13,586 nucleotides of DNA, taken from NCBI GenBank assembly GCA_012514125.1, contig JAAZAW010000272.1, positions 1 to 13,586 of the forward strand. Direction: 5' to 3'. How positions within the stretch are numbered: position 1 is the stretch's first letter; the number at the start of each line of letters is the position of its first letter. A program made the position numbers and the translations under genes. The notes under the pieces were generated by a model that searched no databases, had not been told where the DNA came from, and saw only the letters and a program-made list of their open reading frames with translations. Positions 1-4,620 of this stretch are shown here, piece by piece. The DNA comes from Phycisphaerae bacterium (GTDB taxonomy: Bacteria; Planctomycetota; Phycisphaerae; JAAYCJ01).

Positions 1-2
1 CG

Positions 3-1163
3 GCGGATTTGCCGATAGAGGAACTCGGCGGCAAGACCGTTCTTGAAGCAGCCAACCTGAACAATATCGACTCGCTGGCACGGCGAGGCCGGGTGGGGAT
101 GGTGCATAACGTCCCGGAGGGCTATCCGCCGGGGTCGGATGTGGCGATCATGTCGCTGCTGGGATACGATCCGAAGAAATATTACACCGGCAGAGCGCCC
201 ATCGAAGCGGCGGCCAAGGGAATCAAACTGACCGATTCGCAGATTGTTTTCCGGTGCAACCTGGTGACGATTATCGACGGGATCATGTCGGATTTTTCCG
301 CCGGTCATATCGGTACGGGCGAGGCACACAAGTTGATTGCATTTCTGAACGAACAGCTTTCGCAACTGGGCGTTACGTTTTATCCGGGCGTCTCCTATCG
401 CCACCTGATGGTCACCGAACCGGCGGAGAAGTTTAAAAATTTGCAGACCACTCCACCCCACGATATTAGCGATCAGGAGGTGGGGGATTATTTGCCCAGA
501 GGCGGCAAGGGAAGCGATTTCGTTCGGAAGCTGATGGAAAAATCACAGGAAATTCTGCCGGAGCACGAGGTGAATCATGTCCGGCGTGATTTAGGTGAAA
601 ACCAAGCCACCAGCATCTGGCTTTGGGGGCAAGGCCAGAAACCCATAATGGATCGTTTCAGCCAATTGTATGGCTTGAAGGGCGCCGCCGTCACCGCAGT
701 GGATTTGGTTCGCGGACTGGCGAAACTGATCGGATGGCAGGTGCTGGAGGTTGAAAACGCCACGGGGTGGGTGGATACGAACTATCACGGCAAGGCCCAG
801 GCGGCATGCAAGGCGCTGGATGAGGTGGATATCGTCGTCGTTCACGTTGAAGGCCCGGATGAATCGGGGCATAACGGCGACGTAAAGAATAAGATTTACG
901 CGCTCGAGCAGATCGATCGTCTGGTCGTGCCGACCGTACTGGAAAAACTCCAGACTTTCGACGAATGGCGGATGATGGTCCTGCCGGATCATCCGACGCC
1001 GATTTCGTTAAAAACTCACACCGATAGTCCGGTGCCGTTTGTCATGGCAGGAACCGACATCAGCCACAACGGCGCGGATCGTTTCACCGAACACCAGGCG
1101 GAAAACACCGGTATGGAAGTCGATATCGGCTGGCAGTTGATGGAATATTTTTTGCGGGGATAA
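3..1163 (+). CDS. Cofactor-independent phosphoglycerate mutase-like protein, possible homoserine kinase (5' end cut off)
   Basis: This is a member of the archaeal-type (ApgM) branch of 2,3-bisphosphoglycerate-independent phosphoglycerate mutases, in the alkaline phosphatase superfamily. The reading frame is open to the left edge: the codons before position 9 read Ala-Asp, which continues the family's N-terminal DGxAD-PIEELGGKT motif. The gene therefore starts outside the window and about 10-15 residues are missing. Numbering from the Leu codon at position 9, visible family motifs are GSDVAIMSLLGYDP (42-55, with the likely nucleophile Ser49), the metal-binding DESGH (284-288) and PDHPTP (326-331). 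About 384 residues are visible, near the ~400 of the family. A bacterial subgroup of this family is proposed, and in Bacteroides reported, to act as homoserine kinase in threonine synthesis. By recollection this protein resembles that subgroup as much as true mutases, so the substrate is open. The stop is TAA at 1161-1163. Confidence 0.85.
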   Translation, partial: ADLPIEELGGKTVLEAANLNNIDSLARRGRVGMVHNVPEGYPPGSDVAIMSLLGYDPKKYYTGRAPIEAAAKGIKLTDSQIVFRCNLVTIIDGIMSDFSAGHIGTGEAHKLIAFLNEQLSQLGVTFYPGVSYRHLMVTEPAEKFKNLQTTPPHDISDQEVGDYLPRGGKGSDFVRKLMEKSQEILPEHEVNHVRRDLGENQATSIWLWGQGQKPIMDRFSQLYGLKGAAVTAVDLVRGLAKLIGWQVLEVENATGWVDTNYHGKAQAACKALDEVDIVVVHVEGPDESGHNGDVKNKIYALEQIDRLVVPTVLEKLQTFDEWRMMVLPDHPTPISLKTHTDSPVPFVMAGTDISHNGADRFTEHQAENTGMEVDIGWQLMEYFLRG

Positions 1164-1216
1164 TTTTCTTGCCGATTGAACTAGCTGAAAAAAATATGAA
1201 CATGCCTGCACATTTA

Positions 1217-1365
1217 ATACGCTTTTGATTTAGTCGTGTCGTAGCATTACAAATATCAAAATTTCGGTCGCCCAGGAAAGTCGAAGCGACAGGGTGGAGC
1301 AATCAAAAGACCCTTCGACTTTCCTCAGAGTCCGAAACTACGACACGTTTAAATCAAAGGCGTAT
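1217..1365. repeat. Long imperfect palindrome, MITE-like or extragenic hairpin element
   Basis: Two nested pairs of inverted arms are visible. The outer arms 1217-1244 and 1338-1365 match at 25 of 28 positions. The inner arms pair as 1262-1267 with 1332-1337 and as 1275-1286 with 1313-1324 (12 bp perfect), separated by a symmetrical 7-nt/7-nt internal loop. The left side carries an unpaired 17-nt bulge (1245-1261), and the apical loop is about 26 nt. A single strand could fold into one hairpin of roughly 150 nt. The outer end TAATACGCTTTTGA recurs at 7870-7883, so the element probably belongs to a dispersed family. It encodes no protein. It could be a non-autonomous mobile element or a structured extragenic repeat; it lacks the compact stem and T-run of a terminator. 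Confidence 0.7.
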
Positions 1366-1502
1366 AAGTTATATTTTTGTAGAATAAACTCTTAATCTAC
1401 GGTATTATGAGACGTGCTGGTCAAAGGGAACGTTTTGTATAATTAGTCACAAACATTCAAAGAATTATGTAAATTTAAATTGACTACATGATAGAGCCAA
1501 AA

Positions 1503-1520
1503 GTTTAGCTTTAACTAAAC
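1503..1520. promoter_or_regulatory. Operator-like palindrome 1 upstream of the toxin operon
   Basis: GTTTAG, a 6-nt spacer, then CTAAAC: a perfect 18-bp palindrome (8-bp arms if counted as 1501-1508 and 1515-1522). It lies just upstream of the -35 box at 1528. The same architecture recurs 35 bp downstream. XRE antitoxins of this type usually repress their own operon through paired palindromes, so this is the predicted binding site of the antitoxin encoded at 1950-2393. Confidence 0.6.
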
Positions 1521-1527
1521 TTAAAAC

Positions 1528-1556
1528 TTGACATTTGGTTTAGGTATATATAAACT
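1528..1556 (+). promoter_or_regulatory. Promoter of the toxin-antitoxin-chaperone operon
   Basis: A perfect -35 hexamer TTGACA lies at 1528-1533. Downstream is an AT-rich -10 region: TATAAA at 1549-1554 (15-bp spacer) or TAAACT at 1551-1556 (17-bp spacer). Either choice puts the transcription start at about 1561-1563, on or next to the ATG at 1560. No Shine-Dalgarno sequence precedes that ATG; the nearest AGG is about 15 nt away. The toxin mRNA may therefore be leaderless or nearly so, which would keep toxin translation low compared with the antitoxin, which has a good ribosome binding site. Confidence 0.6.
1538..1555. promoter_or_regulatory. Operator-like palindrome 2 overlapping the -10 region
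   Basis: GTTTAG, a 6-nt spacer, then ATAAAC: the same 18-bp layout as the site at 1503-1520 with one mismatch. Its centre lies 35 bp from that of the first site. It covers the region between the -35 and -10 boxes and part of the -10 box, so a bound repressor would block RNA polymerase. Confidence 0.55.
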
Positions 1557-1559
1557 TAA

Positions 1560-1946
1560 ATGAATGATTATGCCGATAACATCATTGTAGCAAGAGGAAC
1601 TTGGGGTACTGTCACCTGTGCCATATGCTCCAACGGCTCAGTACCTTCAAAAGAATTTCTTGATAGTCTGAAAACTAATAAGAACGCAAATAATAATCAT
1701 GTAAAATTGCTGGTATTATTCAATAAAATTGTTTCAACAGGCAAACTATTTAATAGAGAGCAATTTAAGCATGTAGAGAATAAAATTTATGAATTCAAAC
1801 AATATCAGATACGAATGGGGTGTTTTCAAGTTAAGAATAGTTGGGTATTAACCCATGGTTTTATTAAGAAACAGGATCGCTGGCCTAAAAGGGAATTAGA
1901 TCGCGCAGAACGTATTATGCGAGAACATTTATCTAGGGGGAAATAA
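1560..1946 (+). CDS. HigB/RelE-like toxin (phage Gp49-like, DUF891 type)
   Basis: A 128-residue protein of the RelE/HigB mRNA-interferase superfamily. Its C-terminal half carries the signature of phage-derived Gp49-like toxins: a basic strand ending in WVLTHGFIKK (95-104), then a proline (109) and an amphipathic helix RELDRAERIMREHL (111-124). The usual sequence in this family is HGFxKKxxxxP..EIxxAxxR. Such toxins cut mRNA at the ribosome and stop growth. The N-terminal ~25 residues (MNDYADNIIVARGTWG...) are less conserved, and I cannot identify an equivalent. The ATG at 1560 has no Shine-Dalgarno sequence but sits at the predicted transcription start; no other in-frame ATG occurs before codon 86. 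Toxin-first order, then antitoxin and a SecB-like chaperone 3 nt apart, identifies a TAC module like Mycobacterium tuberculosis Rv1955-Rv1957. GC is far below that of the flanking genes. Confidence 0.85.
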   Translation: MNDYADNIIVARGTWGTVTCAICSNGSVPSKEFLDSLKTNKNANNNHVKLLVLFNKIVSTGKLFNREQFKHVENKIYEFKQYQIRMGCFQVKNSWVLTHGFIKKQDRWPKRELDRAERIMREHLSRGK

Positions 1947-1949
1947 ATA

Positions 1950-2393
1950 ATGAAAATGAAAGGGATGACAATGGGAGAAACGTTAATCGAACAGTGGATA
2001 TTGACTCCTGAAGAGAAAAAATTATTTGCCGAAGAAGAATTGATTTTAGAATGCACAGAACTTATTTGTAAATTAATGGAAGAAAAACAATTAAGTAGGT
2101 CTCAGCTTGCACAAAAACTCGGCAAGTCTAAAGGGCATATTACTCAACTCCTTGATGGAAGGAGAAATATGGAATTGAGAACTATTGCAGATATATTCTT
2201 TGCTATGGATTCTAAAATAGAACTCAAGGCTAAATCTCTGACCTCAAACGAAGAGGAAATTAATGAAATTGCTGAACGGGTAGAAACTGAAAACGTCATT
2301 TGCACTTATACCATTAAACAAATTGTCAAAAAAGAGCCGAAATCCTCCTTGAGAAACTTGATTCCACAAGAAACAACAAAAATGGCAGGATAA
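1950..2393 (+). CDS. HigA-like XRE-family antitoxin with a C-terminal chaperone-addiction-like extension
   Basis: A 147-residue antitoxin. An XRE/Cro helix-turn-helix occupies about residues 38-88, with the recognition segment LSRSQLAQKLGKSKGHITQL at 48-67. It should neutralise the toxin at 1560-1946 and repress the operon through the palindromes at 1503-1520 and 1538-1555. Beyond the HTH is a tail of about 50 residues (98-147) with a hydrophobic/aromatic patch VICTYTI (116-122) and a basic end. In TAC antitoxins such a tail is the chaperone-addiction region: it makes the antitoxin unstable unless SecB binds it. That role is inferred here from position and length. The gene starts 3 nt after the toxin stop. 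AGGGGG at 1935-1940 favours the ATG at 1950, though the ATG at 1971, with AAGGG at 1960-1964, is a credible alternative. Confidence 0.85.
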   Translation: MKMKGMTMGETLIEQWILTPEEKKLFAEEELILECTELICKLMEEKQLSRSQLAQKLGKSKGHITQLLDGRRNMELRTIADIFFAMDSKIELKAKSLTSNEEEINEIAERVETENVICTYTIKQIVKKEPKSSLRNLIPQETTKMAG

Positions 2394-2396
2394 ACA

Positions 2397-2894
2397 ATGG
2401 CAAAGATTTCAAAACCCAAAAGTAAAAAAACAGAAAAAAACTTAGGTGCAGAAGTTTCTCGCCGTATAGAAATTAAAGATATTCGATTGATCAACTGTAA
2501 GTGCGAACAACTTCCCAATCCCGATAGAAATAATCTGAGAGTAGATATTTCCTACGAGGTTAATACGAAAGTTGACAAGGGCAAGAACACAATTTTAGTT
2601 TTTCCAAAATTTACATTAAAAGCCCTATCGCAAGAAGGGAAAGAGGAAAAATCGCTAATTTTTATTGAAGCCATGTTTTTGGCTATTTATGCAGTGAAAA
2701 ACTTAGACGGTCTCACGGATGCTCATTTTGATGAATTCGGGAAAATGAACGGAGTGTATAATACATGGCCATATTGGCGAGAATTTGTCCAGAATATTAT
2801 CTCACGAATGGGACTTCCAAGGTTGATTTTGCCTGCTTTCCGTTTAGGATCATCTAAAACTCCCGCAGAAGAAAAAAAACGCAAATTAATATAG
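2397..2894 (+). CDS. SecB-like chaperone of the TAC module (SecB-TA)
   Basis: A 165-residue protein related to the export chaperone SecB. The recognisable part is the C-terminal half: NTWPYWREFVQNIISRMG (122-139) followed by LPRLILPAFRL (140-150). This corresponds to the SecB stretch around LxPYxREVIxxLxxRxGFPxLxLxPVNF. The middle (45-100) has the alternating beta-strand pattern expected of the SecB core. The N-terminus is strongly basic (residues 2-14), and the C-terminus ends in KKRKLI rather than the acidic SecA-binding tail of Escherichia coli SecB, so it is more likely dedicated to the antitoxin than to general export. AGGA at 2387-2390 lies 6 nt before the ATG, and the gene is 3 nt after the antitoxin stop. 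In mycobacterial TAC, SecB-TA binds the antitoxin tail, protects it from proteolysis and helps it fold. Similarity to SecB is judged by eye. Confidence 0.78.
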   Translation: MAKISKPKSKKTEKNLGAEVSRRIEIKDIRLINCKCEQLPNPDRNNLRVDISYEVNTKVDKGKNTILVFPKFTLKALSQEGKEEKSLIFIEAMFLAIYAVKNLDGLTDAHFDEFGKMNGVYNTWPYWREFVQNIISRMGLPRLILPAFRLGSSKTPAEEKKRKLI

Positions 2895-3018
2895 TGACTT
2901 GGCAATAATATCATAGTAACTATATTACCAAACACCTATCCGAATTCCTATTTGTGTGACAGGTTCGGCTAAAAGCCCTTTATGGATAACACCCCCTTCC
3001 AACCCGATCAGCTATTAC

Positions 3019-3047
3019 TTGACCGGGCCTGAAGTGAAACATATAAT
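3019..3047 (+). promoter_or_regulatory. Sigma-70-type promoter of the thiS operon
   Basis: TTGACC at 3019-3024, a 17-bp spacer, and a perfect TATAAT at 3042-3047. Predicted transcription start is near 3054, giving a leader of about 35 nt before the thiS ATG at 3089. That leader is too short to hold a TPP riboswitch. Confidence 0.75.
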
Positions 3048-3088
3048 CGCTTGTTACGTTGAATAAAGTGAACAAGGGAAAACGCGAT

Positions 3089-3289
3089 ATGAAAGTCACG
3101 ATTAATGGCGAACCGACGGACCTGCCGGAGGGCGCCACTATTTTACAAATGCTGGAATGCCTGAAGTTGACCACTGGGCGTGTAGCCGTCGAGGTCAACC
3201 GGGAGATTATTACACGCAGCCGGCATGAGACAACAACATTGAACCCGGGCGACACCGTTGAGATCGTCACCCTGGTCGGAGGTGGTTAA
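3089..3289 (+). CDS. thiS: Sulfur carrier protein ThiS
   Basis: A 66-residue ubiquitin-fold sulfur carrier for thiamin thiazole synthesis. It begins MKVTINGEPTDLPEGATI and ends EIVTLVGGG, the classic ThiS C-terminus: the terminal Gly-Gly is adenylated and converted to a thiocarboxylate that donates sulfur to ThiG. I place the start at ATG 3089, preceded by AAGGG at 3074-3078 with a 10-nt gap, because the family begins at this residue. An in-frame TTG at 3059 would add ten unsupported residues. It is followed after 3 nt by thiG. The adenylating and thiolating partners (ThiF, IscS/ThiI) are not in the window. Confidence 0.93.
   Translation: MKVTINGEPTDLPEGATILQMLECLKLTTGRVAVEVNREIITRSRHETTTLNPGDTVEIVTLVGGG
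3278..3285 (+). promoter_or_regulatory. Ribosome binding site for thiG inside the thiS Gly-Gly codons
   Basis: GGAGGTGG lies across the last three glycine codons of thiS (3278-3286), 7 nt before the TTG start of thiG at 3293. The functionally fixed C-terminal glycines thus double as a strong Shine-Dalgarno sequence, which supports the unusual TTG start and couples the two genes translationally. Confidence 0.75.
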
Positions 3290-3292
3290 AAA

Positions 3293-4105
3293 TTGTCTGA
3301 AAAAGATTTACTGGCCGAGGATATTCTTCAAATCGGGCCGTTTAAATTCCGAAATCGACTTTTTGTCGGTACAGGTAAATATGCGACCTTTGAATTGATG
3401 CAGCAGGCGCTCGAAGAAAGCGGTTGTGAGGTAGTAACCGTCGCGGTTCGCCGTGAACGATTGCTCGATAAACAAAACCGGAACATTCTGGATTTTCTGG
3501 ATACAAAAAAATACACATTACTGCCGAACACCGCAGGATGTTTTTCGGCGGACGACGCCATTCGTGTTGCGAGGCTTGGCCGGGAACTGCTGGGGATCGA
3601 CTGGGTAAAACTTGAAGTTCTCGGCGATACCCAAACGCTGCTGCCGGACCCGTTCGGCACGCTTGAAGCGACGGAAGTTCTGGTGAAGGAAGGTTTCACC
3701 GTTTTGACATACACGAATGACGATCCGATCCTGGCGAAGAAACTTGCCCAGGCGGGCGCCGCCGCGGTCATGCCTGCCGGCGCCCCCATCGGTTCGGGGC
3801 AGGGAATTCTGAACGCGAACAATATTCGGATCATTCTCGAGCAGGCCACAACCCCGATCATCGTCGATGCGGGGGTCGGAACGGCCAGCGACGTTGCTAT
3901 TGCGATGGAACTCGGCGCCCAGGGTGTCTTGCTCAATACCGGAATTGCGGGCGCTCAGGACCCGATCAAAATGGCCCGGGCGATGAAACTTGCGGTGGAC
4001 GCGGGCAGGCTGGCGTATCTGTCGGGTCGAATTGCGAAGAAACTCTATGCGACGGCGTCGTCGCCGATGGAAGGTCGCATCGATCTGAAGGTTCAGAAAG
4101 CCTAG
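3293..4105 (+). CDS. thiG: Thiazole synthase ThiG
   Basis: A 270-residue TIM-barrel enzyme that condenses 1-deoxy-D-xylulose 5-phosphate, dehydroglycine and ThiS thiocarboxylate into the thiazole phosphate of thiamin. Recognisable blocks: GPFKFRNRLFVGTGKY (15-30), the Schiff-base lysine in WVKLEVLGD (Lys106), LPDPFGTLEA, the phosphate-binding PAGAPIGSGQGI region, PIIVDAGVGTASDVAIAMELG, and NTGIAGAQDPIKMARAMK near the C-terminus. Length matches the family (about 255-270). The start is TTG at 3293, chosen because it directly follows the GGAGG at 3278-3285 and gives a normal N-terminus. It is second in an apparent operon after thiS. Long antisense open frames across this gene are composition effects. 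Confidence 0.96.
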   Translation: MSEKDLLAEDILQIGPFKFRNRLFVGTGKYATFELMQQALEESGCEVVTVAVRRERLLDKQNRNILDFLDTKKYTLLPNTAGCFSADDAIRVARLGRELLGIDWVKLEVLGDTQTLLPDPFGTLEATEVLVKEGFTVLTYTNDDPILAKKLAQAGAAAVMPAGAPIGSGQGILNANNIRIILEQATTPIIVDAGVGTASDVAIAMELGAQGVLLNTGIAGAQDPIKMARAMKLAVDAGRLAYLSGRIAKKLYATASSPMEGRIDLKVQKA

Positions 4106-4148
4106 TTCACCGAATTGACAACAATCGATCACGATGGCGGGAATTTGA

Positions 4149-4583
4149 ATGACTAGACGGACGCGAAATTTTATTTGTCTGTGGATCATCTTCCTTGGAC
4201 TGGCGAACTTCGTCAGTTATACCATTGCCTACGGCTATATCGGAGGCGATGCGAAAAATGGAGAAATTCGCGACGGTCAATATTTTGTTCGCGGTCATTT
4301 TATTCATTTCCGCCAGCACCCGAACGGCAATGAAACGGAAGTTTCTCGCGGTGTATGGATATACAGCTATATCCATTCGATCACAATTCCTCCAACCGTC
4401 GCCGCGATGATCATCAGTACCCTGCTGCTGGCAAGGCCTCACATTATCGCAACGATGCGTGAAGGGGTCATCGGCGGGCAGACCCTGATCACGATTTTCA
4501 TGACGGTGGTTATCCTGTTTGTCGGCGTGATCACCATCTGGTTCATTCTGGACTTTATCACTAATTTAGCCTCGGCGGAATGA
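4149..4583 (+). CDS. Small three-helix membrane protein of unknown function
   Basis: I do not recognise a named family. The 144-residue product has a positively charged N-terminus (MTRRTR), a first hydrophobic helix at about 8-30, a hydrophilic segment of about 45 residues, a second helix at about 74-95 and a third at about 111-138, so it is an inner-membrane protein with the polar loop probably outside. The loop carries GGDAKNGEIRDGQYFV (32-47) followed by TEVSRGVWIYSYIHSI (63-78). These resemble conserved stretches of uncharacterised bacterial membrane proteins as I remember them, with no known activity. It starts at ATG 4149 behind a modest GGCGGGA, 43 nt after thiG and 37 nt before dinG, so it is probably co-transcribed. 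No link to thiamin or DNA repair can be read from the sequence. Confidence 0.75.
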   Translation: MTRRTRNFICLWIIFLGLANFVSYTIAYGYIGGDAKNGEIRDGQYFVRGHFIHFRQHPNGNETEVSRGVWIYSYIHSITIPPTVAAMIISTLLLARPHIIATMREGVIGGQTLITIFMTVVILFVGVITIWFILDFITNLASAE

Positions 4584-4620
4584 TGATAAATCTTTCGGCT
4601 GTCGGAGAAAGCACACATTC

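Larger units (their letters stand above)
1164..1559. other. Non-coding interval between the mutase-like gene and the TAC module
   Basis: About 396 nt without a convincing gene. From left to right it holds a long imperfect palindrome (1217-1365), an AT-rich stretch (about 1366-1500) in which I see only a weak GTAGA/TCTAC hairpin near 1380-1400 and an 11-codon open frame starting at 1404 that I do not call, and the promoter/operator block of the toxin operon (1501-1560). GC content drops sharply across the interval, from above one half on the left to about one third on the right, which suggests that the boundary of the acquired segment lies here. Confidence 0.7.

Noticed and set aside
1217..1365. 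Rho-independent terminator of the mutase-like gene
   Set aside because: The structure is about 150 nt with bulges and a 26-nt loop and has no T-run directly after the outer stem; it is better described as a repeat element.
2899..2930. Terminator after the SecB-like gene
   Set aside because: The inverted repeat TTGGCAATA/TATTACCAA is AT-rich with a mismatch and no T-run follows it. Too weak to call.
2940..3088. TPP riboswitch upstream of thiS
   Set aside because: No CTGAGA element and no CTGATC...GGATAATGCC-type THI box could be found. The predicted transcript leader from the 3019-3047 promoter is only about 35 nt.
3328..4189. Long antisense open frames (202 and 223 codons) across thiG
   Set aside because: They lie opposite an unmistakable thiG, have low-complexity Ser/Arg-rich translations and no ribosome binding sites; they are shadows of codon bias.
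4584..4620. LexA/SOS box before dinG
   Set aside because: No recognisable GAAC-N4-GTTC or CTGT-N8-ACAG palindrome is present in the short gap.
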